From Pyxidicoccus trucidator (lineage in GTDB: Bacteria > Myxococcota > Myxococcia > Myxococcales > Myxococcaceae): a stretch of 64,000 nt of DNA. This document shows positions 29,028-38,103 of this stretch, piece by piece (within the stretch, counting starts at the first letter, position 1; every line of letters starts with the position of its first letter). The stretch lies in assembly GCF_010894435.1 (NCBI RefSeq), contig NZ_JAAIXZ010000002.1, positions 434,001 through 498,000 on the forward strand, in the 5' to 3' direction. A program made the translations under genes and the position numbers. The notes below the pieces were generated by a model. That model saw only the letters and a program-made list of their open reading frames with translations, was not told the DNA's origin and did not search any database.

Positions 29028-32000
29028 CTACTGCTGCTGCGGCTTGCCCGTGGCGGCGCCCGGCGTGGCGACCTTCTGGGCCACCGCGGCCGGACGGCGG
29101 CGGATGACCAGCGTGCGGCGGCTGGCGAAGTCGGTGTCCTCGCGGGCCACCACCAGCACGTTGTTGTTGCCCTCCTTCAGGGCGAACTCGGTGGAGAACT
29201 TCAGCGAGTTCGGCTCACCGCCCTTGGGGTCCACGCCCTTGAAGTAGACCTTCTGGTCGTTCACCAGCACGTAGACGTCCAGCAGCCCGTTGGGGTCCGT
29301 CACCACGCCGGACAGCGTGAACTTGTCCCCGTTGGCCACCAGGCCCCCGGCGGCCGGGTCCACCTCGAGGCGGATGTCCGGCGGACGGTGCTGCGTGGTC
29401 CACGCCAGCTTGGGCGCCGTGGCGCGGCCGGCCGTCTTCTGCTCCCGGGCGTCCTGGATGCGGACGAAGGCGAAGCGGTCCTTCTCCATCTCCACCCGGT
29501 AGAAGCCCTTGCTGACGGCCTCGACGGGCAGCACGGTGGCCCCGCCGACCTTCGCCACCGTGCGGGCATCCGCCGTCGGGGCGCCGAACAGCTCGGCCTT
29601 GTCGTTGATGCGGACGAAGCTCTTCTTGGGCTCCAGCGCGGCCACCGCGGCGTCACGCACCGGCAGCTCCAGCTTCTCCATGACGAACTCCTCCAGGGGC
29701 TCGTCGATGATGGCCAGCTTCAGGGCGAACGTCTCACCCTTGAAGCCCTTCTTCACCTCGAGGTTGAAGCGCGCCGACTTCGTCTCGCCGGGCTTCAGCT
29801 CGCCCAGCTTGAAGCGGCCCTTCTCGATGAAGATGTTGGGGTCCCCGCCATTCTTGATCTGCGTGAAGGAGTCCAGCGCCGGGCCCGTGCCCGCGTTCGT
29901 CACGTCCAGCACCACGGCGACCGTCTCGCCGCGCTGCACGGTGCCGTCACCGTTGCAGGTGGTGCAGTCGTCGATGACCTGCCAGTTGAAGGCGAAGGCG
30001 GGGCGGGGCAGCTCGACGAAGTTGAGCTCGGCCACGCGCGTCTCGGGCAGCGCGCCCTGGTCGTCGAAGAAGCGCACCGTCACGTCGTCGCGGCGGCTGG
30101 TGAGGTCCTTGGGCAGGCGCACCTTCACCTTCCAGGACTTCTTCTCACCCGGGTTCAGCGCGCCGAAGAGGAACTCGCGGCGGTCCAGGAAGGCGTTGTC
30201 GCTCTCCGTCCAGGCGCGCACGCGCTTGAGGGGCTCGGTGCCCTTGTTCTCGGCGGTGACGACCATCTCCAGCACCTCGCCCGCGGCAATCTTCGCGTCC
30301 CCGCTCGGGGACAGCGTGGTGGCCAGCTGCACGTTCTTCGGGGTGGGGCCGGCGCTCCAGTCGATGCCCAGGCCGGCGATGGCGGCGTTGATGCGGCCCT
30401 CCTCGTCCTTGCGCTTCTGGTCCACGAAGCCCTTGCCCTGCTGCAGCTGCGCCTTGCGGGTGGTGGCCGGCGCCTTCAGCACGTAGTCGCGCGCGAACTG
30501 GACCTCGAAGTCCTCCTTGATTTCGTCCTGGGACTCGGCGTCGAGCTGGTCGTCCAGGTCCTCGCCCTGGCCGGCGACGTCCACGTCCAGCAGCGGGTCC
30601 TTCTCGCCGTGCTTCTTCTCACCGGCGGCCTTCTCGTTGGCGGCGACCTTCGGATTCTTGCTCTCTTCCTTCGCGGCGGACGCCTGCTGCACCTTCTCGT
30701 CCACCTTCAGGTACTTGAGCGTCTCCAGGGGCTTCTCACGGTCCAGCACCTCCTCGCGCTTCTTGGCGACGGTGGTGGAGTCCGGGTTGCCGAAGTGCTG
30801 ATCCAGGTCCGCCTCGCCCATGGAGCGGCGCGGGGCGAACACGTCCAGGCGCTCGTCGGTGACGCGCGTGGGGACGAGCTGGATGTCGGGGACGATGCCC
30901 ACCTCCTGGATGGAGACGTCGCCCGGCGTGAGGTACTTGGCGATGGTCAGCTTCAGGGCGCTGTCGTCCGGGAAGTCGTACAGCACCTGCACGCTGCCCT
31001 TGCCGAACGTCTGGCGGCCGATGATGACCGCGCGGTCCAGGTTCTTCAGCGCGCCGGCCACGATTTCGGAAGCCGAAGCGCTGCCCGCGTTCACCAGCAC
31101 GGCGATGGGGTACGCGTCCTCGCCCTCGGTGGGACGCGCGCGCTTCTCCTCGCGGAGCTTGTCGGACAGGCCCACCGTCGCGACGATGGTGCCGCTGGAG
31201 AGGAAGGTGTCGGACACCTGGATGGCCTGCTCGAGGAGGCCGCCCGGGTTGCCGCGCATGTCCAGCACCAGGCCCTTGAAGCCGCCCTTGGCCGCCGCCT
31301 GCTTGCGCAGCTCGGTCAGCGCGGACTCGAGGTCTCGGGTGGTGTTGCCCTGGAAGTTCTTCAGGCGGACATAGCCGACGTTGCCGGCGAGCATCTTGTG
31401 CTGGACGCTTTCGATGGAAATCATCGCGCGGGCCAGCGTCATGGGGCGGGGCTTCTCCCAGCCGTCACGCTCGACGGTGATGGTGATGCGGCTGTCCACC
31501 GGGCCGCGCAGCTTGGACACGGCCTCGTTGAGGTCCATGTTGACGGTGGACTCCTCGCCAATCTTCTTGATGCGGTCGTCCTTCTGGATGCCGGCGCGGT
31601 GCGCGGGCGTCTTGGGCAGCACCTTGACGACGGTGAGGTTGCCCTCGCGCATCTGGATGACGAAGCCGAGGCCGCCGAACTCACCCTTGGTGGAGAGCTT
31701 CATCTCCCGGTAGAGCTCCGGGCGCAGCAGCACCGAGTGCGGATCCAACGTGGACAGCATGCCGTTGACGGCCGCGTACTCGATGTCGCGCGTCTCCTCG
31801 ATGGGGCGCATGTTCTTCGACAGGAAGTCGAAGACGTCCTTGAGGGCGAAGGACATCTTCCAAAGCGAGTCCACGTGGGCGATGTCGAACTCGCGCTGCT
31901 TGCCATTCACGTTGACGTTGAGCTTGCCCGTCTCGGCGCTGCCCTCGACGAGGACGTCGGGGACGCTCTTCTCCACGTACTCCAGCGCGGAGATCATCAT

Positions 32001-32264
32001 CTCCTTGGGCTTCACGCGCTTGGGGTCGACGTAGTTCTCCTTCACGTAGAGGATGACCTTCGTCAGGACGCGGAGGCTGTTGAGGTCGTGCTGGGGCTTC
32101 TCGCCCTTGGCGGCGGGCAGGCTGCCGTCCCAGGAGCCTTGCCCGGCCTCGGCTGCGCCCATGGTGAGCGGCAAGGGAGCCCTGTCACTGCCCACCAGGG
32201 CCCAGGCGCCGAGGAGCACGGCAACAGCTGTGATGCGGCGGAGGAAACGCGGCATGTGATTCAT
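29028..32264 (-). CDS. S41 family C-terminal processing protease with long C-terminal extension
   Basis: Protein of 1078 residues, more than twice the usual CtpA length. A signal peptide (LRRITAVAVLLGAWALVGS) exports it. A PDZ domain (EFGGLGFVIQMREGNLTVVK, AHRAGIQKDDRIKKIG) spans about residues 195-270, followed by the S41 domain: LVLDMRGNPGGLLEQAI, catalytic Ser in NAGSASASEIVAGAL near residue 395 and Lys in GRQTFGKGSVQ near 421. An acidic Lys/Glu linker, two CARDB-like beta-sandwich stretches (VVTAENKGTEPLKRVRAWTE; VVLDVTNAGTGPALDSF) and a CTTCNGDG motif near residue 765 follow. It cuts periplasmic proteins at their C-termini. A perfect hairpin lies in its leader. Confidence 0.93.
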   Translation of the reverse strand: MNHMPRFLRRITAVAVLLGAWALVGSDRAPLPLTMGAAEAGQGSWDGSLPAAKGEKPQHDLNSLRVLTKVILYVKENYVDPKRVKPKEMMISALEYVEKSVPDVLVEGSAETGKLNVNVNGKQREFDIAHVDSLWKMSFALKDVFDFLSKNMRPIEETRDIEYAAVNGMLSTLDPHSVLLRPELYREMKLSTKGEFGGLGFVIQMREGNLTVVKVLPKTPAHRAGIQKDDRIKKIGEESTVNMDLNEAVSKLRGPVDSRITITVERDGWEKPRPMTLARAMISIESVQHKMLAGNVGYVRLKNFQGNTTRDLESALTELRKQAAAKGGFKGLVLDMRGNPGGLLEQAIQVSDTFLSSGTIVATVGLSDKLREEKRARPTEGEDAYPIAVLVNAGSASASEIVAGALKNLDRAVIIGRQTFGKGSVQVLYDFPDDSALKLTIAKYLTPGDVSIQEVGIVPDIQLVPTRVTDERLDVFAPRRSMGEADLDQHFGNPDSTTVAKKREEVLDREKPLETLKYLKVDEKVQQASAAKEESKNPKVAANEKAAGEKKHGEKDPLLDVDVAGQGEDLDDQLDAESQDEIKEDFEVQFARDYVLKAPATTRKAQLQQGKGFVDQKRKDEEGRINAAIAGLGIDWSAGPTPKNVQLATTLSPSGDAKIAAGEVLEMVVTAENKGTEPLKRVRAWTESDNAFLDRREFLFGALNPGEKKSWKVKVRLPKDLTSRRDDVTVRFFDDQGALPETRVAELNFVELPRPAFAFNWQVIDDCTTCNGDGTVQRGETVAVVLDVTNAGTGPALDSFTQIKNGGDPNIFIEKGRFKLGELKPGETKSARFNLEVKKGFKGETFALKLAIIDEPLEEFVMEKLELPVRDAAVAALEPKKSFVRINDKAELFGAPTADARTVAKVGGATVLPVEAVSKGFYRVEMEKDRFAFVRIQDAREQKTAGRATAPKLAWTTQHRPPDIRLEVDPAAGGLVANGDKFTLSGVVTDPNGLLDVYVLVNDQKVYFKGVDPKGGEPNSLKFSTEFALKEGNNNVLVVAREDTDFASRRTLVIRRRPAAVAQKVATPGAATGKPQQQ

Positions 32265-32271
32265 CCAAGCT

Positions 32272-32291
32272 GGGGTACCGGGTGGTACCCC
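32272..32291 (-). promoter_or_regulatory. Perfect hairpin in the leader of the S41 protease gene
   Basis: GGGGTACC, a 4-base loop, then GGTACCCC form an 8-bp perfect stem whose near edge is 8 bases before the start codon. No good Shine-Dalgarno is visible outside it, so it may limit translation. It could equally be an operator. Confidence 0.45.
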
Positions 32292-32480
32292 TGGGGTAAT
32301 ACGAGAAATGCCCTGAGATTCCGAACGTTTGTAACGCGAGAAACGAGCGCTGGGAGCGGCCGGGCAAGCCTAATCACGCCTGCCGGGTGCTTCAAGGCAT
32401 CGCCTTGCTGCTGAGGATGCAGAACGTCCCTGACGGGCATTGCGTTCCCGCCACCTCGGGAGGACACGCAGCCGGGACGT

Positions 32481-33296
32481 TTATTTCAGGGCAACCGGGA
32501 TCGCATCCGGAGGGGGTGGGAGGACCCGGGCCTCGCGCAGGCCGCGGTAGAGGAGCGTCCCGGCGATGATGGCCAGGGGCAGGAAGAAGGTGTTGAGAAT
32601 GGGGACCCAGAGCAGGACGTAGACGCCCGCCCCCAGGCCCAGGCAGAGGGCCCGTCGCTCGCGGAGCATGCGGCGCACCTCGGCGAAGGGGTAGAGGTGG
32701 CGGGTCATGGGGCCGGCCAGGAACTCGCCCGCCATCCACATCATGGTCCACAGGCTGCCGAGCACCGTCCACAGGATGCTGCCGATGCCGGGCAGCAGGT
32801 GGAGCGGCAGCAGGACGACCAGGCCCAGGATGAGGAAGAAGAGCCGGGCCAGCGTGTGCGCCACCCCGGTGACGATGCCACGCACCAGTCCGGCCAGGGT
32901 GAAGGGCGCTCCCTCGTCACCACCCACCACGGCCTCGGTCGTCTCGGAGAGGGGGTCCTGGAGCGGGGCGAGCAGCAGCGGAGGCACCACGTTGGCGCCC
33001 ACCACCCAGACGACGAGGGAGGACAGGACGAGCACCGTGTACCAGCCGGCCCGGCCGTACCAGGACTCGGGCAGGGGCCAGTAGCTGCCCAGCAGGCCGG
33101 GGGCCTGGTTCCACAGCAGCCAGCCCAGGCCGACCAGCGCCACGGCGGTGACGATGGCGCAGAGGGCTGACAGGAGGAACAGGCGCCGGGAGCGGAAGAC
33201 CAGGGAGATGGCGCGCCCGAGCAGTCCCAGACCCTGGAAGAAATCGGACAGCCTGGCCTTGGGGGCGATGATGGGGACGGCGGAGTGTGGGGTCAT
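32481..33296 (-). CDS. EI24 domain membrane protein (CysZ-like)
   Basis: Protein of 271 residues with about six hydrophobic segments and the EI24/CysZ-type layout. Signals include DFFQGLGLLGRAISLVFRSR at the N-terminus, LLLAPLQDPLSETTEAVVGG in the middle and LLPGIGSILWTVLGSLWTMMW. The family includes sulfate transport-related CysZ, but most bacterial EI24 proteins are unassigned. The divergent gshA start lies only 59 bases away. The ATG at 33296 is the first in frame. Confidence 0.88.
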   Translation of the reverse strand: MTPHSAVPIIAPKARLSDFFQGLGLLGRAISLVFRSRRLFLLSALCAIVTAVALVGLGWLLWNQAPGLLGSYWPLPESWYGRAGWYTVLVLSSLVVWVVGANVVPPLLLAPLQDPLSETTEAVVGGDEGAPFTLAGLVRGIVTGVAHTLARLFFLILGLVVLLPLHLLPGIGSILWTVLGSLWTMMWMAGEFLAGPMTRHLYPFAEVRRMLRERRALCLGLGAGVYVLLWVPILNTFFLPLAIIAGTLLYRGLREARVLPPPPDAIPVALK

Positions 33297-33339
33297 GGAG
33301 GCGTCGTGCGCAAATCAGGGCGGGTCCAACGCCCTACGT

Positions 33340-33345
33340 TATATA
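33340..33345 (+). promoter_or_regulatory. Possible -10 element for gshA (near-leaderless)
   Basis: TATATA stands out in GC-rich DNA and its right edge lies ten bases before the gshA start, so transcription would begin at or just before the ATG. No good -35 hexamer or Shine-Dalgarno is visible. A weak call. Confidence 0.3.
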
Positions 33346-33355
33346 GGGCGCGCTC

Positions 33356-34693
33356 ATGTCTCTCGATCTCAAGCGCGCGGCCTCCGAGCCCCTCACCTCC
33401 GTCGACATGCTGGTGGCCGGCTTCCGGGCCGCCGAGAAGCCCCGGGGCGAGCACCGGCTCGGCCTGGAGCACGAGAAGTTCATCTACCCGGCGGGCTCCT
33501 CGAAACCCCTTCCTTATGAGGGGCCGTCCGGAGTAGGGGCGCTGCTGGGCCGGCTGGCCCCCGCGGGCTACACGCCCTTCCGGGAGACGCCCGAGTCGCC
33601 CGTCATCGCCCTGCAGCGCGGCATGGCCACCATCTCCCTGGAGCCGGGTGGACAGTTCGAGCTGTCCGGCAGCCCCTTCCACACGGCGCGCGAGGCGCAC
33701 GCGGAGAACCTGGCCCACCTCCAGGAGGTGAAGACGGCCGCGGACGCGCTGGGCCTGCGCATCGTCTTCCTGGGCTACCGGCCCACCGTCACCCCGGCGG
33801 ACATGCCGTGGATGCCCAAGACGCGCTACCTCGTCATGCGGCGCACCCTGCCGGAGCGCGGCCGGCTGGCGCTGAACATGATGCTGATGACCGCCACCGG
33901 ACAGGTGTCGCTCGACTGGGCGGACGAGGCGGACTGTGTCCGCAAGACGGTGGTGGTGGCGCGGCTGTCCCCGCTGATGAACGCGATGTACGCCAACAGC
34001 CCGCTCGTGGAGGGCAAGCCGTCCGGCTACCTGTCCTTCCGCAACCGCGTCTGGGACGAGGTGGACCCCACGCGCTGTGGCTACCTGCCGGCGTTCTTCG
34101 ATGGCTCGTTCTCCTACCGCGCCTACGTGGAGTGGGCGCTGGACGCGCCGCTGCTCTTCCTGCGCCGCAACGGCGAGTACCTGCACCCCAAGCTGTCCTT
34201 CCGGCAGCTGCTGAAGGAGGGCTTCGAGGGCAAGCCCCCGGACCTGGACGACTGGACGGACCACCTGTCCACGCTCTTCCCGGAGGTGCGGCTGAAGAAG
34301 GTGTTGGAGGTGCGTGGCGCGGACTGCTCGAATCCGGCGATGACGGGCGCGCTGGGCGCGCTGTGGCGCGGCATCCTCTATGACGCCACCGCGCTGGACG
34401 AGGCGGAGCGCCTGCTGCCGAAGCTGACGTACGCCGAGCACCTGGCCTTCCACGACACCGCGCGCCGCGAGGGACTGGAAGGGCGCCTGGGCACCCAGGA
34501 GCTGCACCGGCTGGCGGCGGAGATGGTGGCCATCTCCCGGCGCGGCCTGCAGCGGCTGGACGCGGCGGACGCGCCGCTGCTGGACCCGCTGGCGGAGGTG
34601 GCCGCCTCGGGGCGCTCACCCGCGAAGGCGGTGCTCGAGGCGTGGGAGAAGGACCCCCGCCCCGAGTCGGTGCTGGCGCGCTTCGCCCTGTGA
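33356..34693 (+). CDS. gshA: Glutamate-cysteine ligase (plant/alphaproteobacterial type)
   Basis: Protein of 445 residues catalysing the first step of glutathione synthesis, ATP-dependent joining of glutamate and cysteine in the cytoplasm. The type-3 GCS signatures are clear: RLGLEHEKFIYP, MATISLEPGGQFELSG, LGYRPTVTPADMPWMPKTRY and TGQVSLDWADEADCVRKT, then GYLSFRNRVWDEVDPTRCGY. Length is normal. Possible near-leaderless start with a TATATA box close upstream. No gshB is seen in the window. Confidence 0.94.
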   Translation: MSLDLKRAASEPLTSVDMLVAGFRAAEKPRGEHRLGLEHEKFIYPAGSSKPLPYEGPSGVGALLGRLAPAGYTPFRETPESPVIALQRGMATISLEPGGQFELSGSPFHTAREAHAENLAHLQEVKTAADALGLRIVFLGYRPTVTPADMPWMPKTRYLVMRRTLPERGRLALNMMLMTATGQVSLDWADEADCVRKTVVVARLSPLMNAMYANSPLVEGKPSGYLSFRNRVWDEVDPTRCGYLPAFFDGSFSYRAYVEWALDAPLLFLRRNGEYLHPKLSFRQLLKEGFEGKPPDLDDWTDHLSTLFPEVRLKKVLEVRGADCSNPAMTGALGALWRGILYDATALDEAERLLPKLTYAEHLAFHDTARREGLEGRLGTQELHRLAAEMVAISRRGLQRLDAADAPLLDPLAEVAASGRSPAKAVLEAWEKDPRPESVLARFAL

Positions 34694-34718
34694 GGCGCGC
34701 AGTCGTGGTGGCCGCTGG

Positions 34719-35336
34719 CTAGAAGCGGCCGCCGACGGTGATGTTGGCGTTGAAGAGGCTGCCCTTCTCATCATTGCCGCCGGAGGACTCGACGATCTCC
34801 TCGCCACCCAGTGCGCTGAAGGTGGCGCGAGCGCCGGCGAAGATGTTGCCGAAGCGGTAGTCCAGGCCCGCCGCCAGCGGCAGCTCCGTCTGGAAGTCGT
34901 TGTCGTAGACGCCATCCGCGCCGTCCGACGGGTTGAGGTAGCTCAGGCCCGCGCCCACGCCCACGAAGGGTTTCCACTTCTCGTTGAGGGTCGGCCCCAC
35001 CTTGGCCAGCAAGCCGACGTTGTGGCGCCAGATGCCCTCGTCGCTGCCCACGCGGTCGTCGTCGATGCCCAGCCGCTGGCCCTCGTAGCCCGCCTCGATT
35101 CCGACGAGCGGCAGAATCTCGGCAGTGGCGTCGATGCCCAGCAGCGGGCCTGCTTGCGTGGTTTCCGCCAGGTCGCCCGTGAAGCCACCCACGCCCAGGC
35201 TCACGTTCAGCCCTGGCACGGGCTGCTGCTCGCCGATATTCAGCCGCTCGCCCACCTGCTGGGCTTCAATCGCGAAAGCCGGCCCTGCCAGGCACACGGC
35301 CGCCGCGGCGACTCCTCCCACAAACGAATGTCGCAT
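34719..35336 (-). CDS. Small outer membrane beta-barrel candidate
   Basis: Protein of 205 residues with a signal peptide (RHSFVGGVAAAAVCLAGPAFA). The mature part alternates strands with Gly-Asp turns (GVGGFTGDLAETTQAGPLLG, FVGVGAGLSYLNPSDGADG, YRFGNIFAGARATF) and ends ANITVGGRF with terminal Phe, consistent with an OmpW/OmpA-like 8-strand barrel. GGGAGGA is six bases before the ATG at 35336. Converges with gshA. Confidence 0.82.
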   Translation of the reverse strand: MRHSFVGGVAAAAVCLAGPAFAIEAQQVGERLNIGEQQPVPGLNVSLGVGGFTGDLAETTQAGPLLGIDATAEILPLVGIEAGYEGQRLGIDDDRVGSDEGIWRHNVGLLAKVGPTLNEKWKPFVGVGAGLSYLNPSDGADGVYDNDFQTELPLAAGLDYRFGNIFAGARATFSALGGEEIVESSGGNDEKGSLFNANITVGGRF

Positions 35337-35454
35337 CGCATTCCTCCCGATCAACGCTCACCGGAAAGGTGGGCATCTACCGGCCTCCCTCAACTGGGCG
35401 CGTGCCTTCCAGCGGTGGAGGGGCCCGTCGCGAAGGCGCCGGGAGGACGGGCGC

Positions 35455-38103
35455 TCAGCGACGGCCGAAGAGCTTCTTCAAGCCGGACAGCAGGCCTCCC
35501 GGACGTGTCTCGGGCTCTCCCACCAGGGGCGAGCGGCCGATGAGCGAGTCCCGGGTGGTGTCGTCCAGGTCCTCGGCGGCCAGGGAGACGGGCTTTCGCT
35601 TCGCGCCTGGCAGTGTGGCCTCCAGCGAGAGGGCACCATCGGCGGAGAGGGCGAAGTGCAGCTCCACCTCGCCTGGGCGCTCCACGAAGAGGGCGAGCTT
35701 GCCGAGGTACTCGTTCTCCGCCGCGAGCGGGGACGGGCCCTGGAAGAGGACGAGCTCCAGCGGGCCGGGCGCGGTGACGGGCAGCACCAGCGTCTTGCTG
35801 GTGGGCAGGCGGGTGTTGCGCTCCAGCACGCGGCGCAGCGTGCCGCCGCGCTCGGCGACGCCGATGGGGGCGGAGAGCACCTCGGAGACGGTGGCGGCGG
35901 GCTTGCCGGCCTCGGCCAGCAGCAGGCCCTGGCCGAGCAGCGCCGCGCCCAGCGCCACGGTGCCTCGCGGGTCCACGTCGTCGCGCACGGGCACGCCGAG
36001 GCTCTCCTCCAGCCGGCGGCGGACCAGCGGCGCGCGGCTCTGGCCGCCCACGAGCAACACCGCGTCCAGGCCCTGCGGCGAGAGGGAGTTGGACTCCAGC
36101 ACCTCGCGGACGACGGTCGTCACGCGCTGGGCGAGGTCCGCGGTGAGGGCTTCCACGCGCTCGCGGGTGAAGGGGGGCACGGTGCCGGAGGACAGCGAGA
36201 CGTCCACCTGCTCGCGCTCGGAGAGGGCCACCTTGGTGGCCTCGGCGGCGGTGCGCAGGGAGGCCCAGTCGAGGAGGTGCTGCGGCCGGGGCACGCCCTG
36301 CTCGGCCAGGTCGGCGGCGAGCGCCTCGGCGATGCGGGCGTCGAAGTCCATGCCTCCCACCGTCGGGTCTCCGCCGGTGGTGATGACCTCCAGGTCGTCG
36401 CCCGTCACCTGCACCACGCAGACCTCGAGGCCGCCGCCGCCCAGGTCCACGACGAGCACCCGCTTGCGGGCCAGCCCGCGCCCCTGGCCATAGGCGAGCG
36501 CCGCCGCCGCGGAGGCGGTGAGGATGCGCTGCGCGTCGAGCCCCGCGAGCGTGGCGGCCTCGCGCAGGGCGGCGCGCTGGCGGTCGGTGAAGTGCGAGGG
36601 GGCGCAGATGACGGCGCGCGTGGCCTTGCGGCCGACGAGCGTTGCCGCGGCGTGCTTCAGCTCGCGCAGCACCAGGGCCATGAAGAGGGTGGGGGCGATG
36701 AGCCGGCCACCCAGCTCCACCGCGGCGTCGCCGCTCGGGTCGGACGCGACGGGGAAGGGGAGCTGCGTGGACAGCTCACGCAGCCGGGGTGAGCGAGCGC
36801 GCAGGCCGAGCAGCCGCTTGAGGCCCGAGGCGGCGCGGCGCGGGGCCCGGTCCGCTTCCACCTGCGCGGCGGGGCCGACGAGCAGCTCGCCGCTGCCGTC
36901 CACGGCGACGAGGGCGGGCAGCTCCGTGCCGTCCGTGCCCGGCAGGGGGACGAGCTTGGCGGTGCCCTCGTGGAAGACGGCGACGCGCGCGTGCGAGGTG
37001 CCGAGGTCGATGCCGAGGACGACCTCGGGCACCGAGGGCGAAGGCGTCGGCGCGGTGACGGGCACGTCGAGCAGCGCGCGGCGACGGTGGTTGCGCACGG
37101 CTTCGGCGTCCTGCGCGGCGGAGGTCGGAGGCTCGGACTCGGTGGGCGGCTCGACGCGGTCGGTGGGGGGCGGGGCCGCGAGGCCGGACGGGGCGGCGGT
37201 GGCCTCCGACGCGGGCGTGGCCGCGAGGCCGGACGGGGTGCTGGCCTCCGACGCGGGCAGGCCTGAGAGGCCGGACGTGGCACTGGGCTTCGACGCGGGC
37301 GGGCCCAGCGGCTCGGCGCGCTCAGCGGTGGGCGCATGGGCCGAGACTGGCGGGGACGCGGGCTCGGACGGGGCGGCGATGGCGTCCGAAGCGGGTGGGG
37401 CCAGGGGCTCGGTGAGTTCGGCGGTGGCCGAGACGAGTGGGGCCTGGGGCTCGGACGGGGCGGCGATGGCGTCCGACGCGGGTGGGGCCTGGGGCTCGGC
37501 GAGTTCGGCGGTGGTCGAGACGGAAGGGCCCTGCGGCTCAGTTGGAGCGGTGGGTTTGGAGGTCGCCTCTTCGGGCGTGCCCTGGTCGGTTTCCGTCAGG
37601 CTCGCGGTGATGTCGAAGCCGAGGTCCTCGTCTTCGGCCTGCCCGGACGTCGGAGACGGAGCACTGGGAGCCTCGGTCGAAACAGGTTCGCGGGTGGGCG
37701 CCTGTTCTTCCTGGGCGGGCGGCGTCGCTGGGGCCGTGGGCTCCGTCACCCGTCGCGCGGAGACGGGCGGAGCCTCCATGGGGCTACTGCGCCGGGCCAC
37801 CAGGCGGTCGATGAGCGCCTTGCTCGCGGCGTCCAGCTTCACGAAGCGCACCGTCATCCCGGAGCGCCCGCCGCCCGCGTCGACCTGCGCCTTCACCACC
37901 ACGCCTTCACCGCGCAGCAGCCGGGTGCCGTCCGCCAGGACGAACTCGAACGCGAGCCCGGTGCCCTCGGGCTTCAGCGCGCGCGTGGCCACGAACACGC
38001 CGCCGCGGGCCACGTTCGAGCCGTACTTCTCGATGAACTCCTCCTCCGTCGTGTACGGGAGGCGGATGCGCAGGGGAAGGAGCTTGGACGCGAGGCCGCT
38101 CAT
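35455..38103 (-). CDS. PilZ-like domain fused to Hsp70-like ATPase
   Basis: Protein of 882 residues in three parts. Residues 1-105 (LPLRIRLPYTTEEEFIEKYG, ARGGVFVATRA, GMTVRFVKLDAASKALIDRL) match the myxobacterial PilZ-like (TIGR02266) domain, though the RxxxR of c-di-GMP binders is not evident. Residues about 106-360 form a repetitive Ala/Pro/Glu linker. Residues about 361-880 are a DnaK-like ATPase and partial substrate domain: LGIDLGTSHARVAVF, VVDLGGGGLEVCVVQV and VLLVGGQSRAPLVRRRLEE. It may couple a PilZ signal to a chaperone. Its start overlaps the upstream lipoprotein stop by four bases. Repeats within the linker and the fusion are unusual. Confidence 0.88.
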   Translation of the reverse strand: MSGLASKLLPLRIRLPYTTEEEFIEKYGSNVARGGVFVATRALKPEGTGLAFEFVLADGTRLLRGEGVVVKAQVDAGGGRSGMTVRFVKLDAASKALIDRLVARRSSPMEAPPVSARRVTEPTAPATPPAQEEQAPTREPVSTEAPSAPSPTSGQAEDEDLGFDITASLTETDQGTPEEATSKPTAPTEPQGPSVSTTAELAEPQAPPASDAIAAPSEPQAPLVSATAELTEPLAPPASDAIAAPSEPASPPVSAHAPTAERAEPLGPPASKPSATSGLSGLPASEASTPSGLAATPASEATAAPSGLAAPPPTDRVEPPTESEPPTSAAQDAEAVRNHRRRALLDVPVTAPTPSPSVPEVVLGIDLGTSHARVAVFHEGTAKLVPLPGTDGTELPALVAVDGSGELLVGPAAQVEADRAPRRAASGLKRLLGLRARSPRLRELSTQLPFPVASDPSGDAAVELGGRLIAPTLFMALVLRELKHAAATLVGRKATRAVICAPSHFTDRQRAALREAATLAGLDAQRILTASAAAALAYGQGRGLARKRVLVVDLGGGGLEVCVVQVTGDDLEVITTGGDPTVGGMDFDARIAEALAADLAEQGVPRPQHLLDWASLRTAAEATKVALSEREQVDVSLSSGTVPPFTRERVEALTADLAQRVTTVVREVLESNSLSPQGLDAVLLVGGQSRAPLVRRRLEESLGVPVRDDVDPRGTVALGAALLGQGLLLAEAGKPAATVSEVLSAPIGVAERGGTLRRVLERNTRLPTSKTLVLPVTAPGPLELVLFQGPSPLAAENEYLGKLALFVERPGEVELHFALSADGALSLEATLPGAKRKPVSLAAEDLDDTTRDSLIGRSPLVGEPETRPGGLLSGLKKLFGRR

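Noticed and set aside
29388-32414. Open frame of 1008 codons on the plus strand
   Set aside because: Antisense shadow of the S41 protease; no motif.
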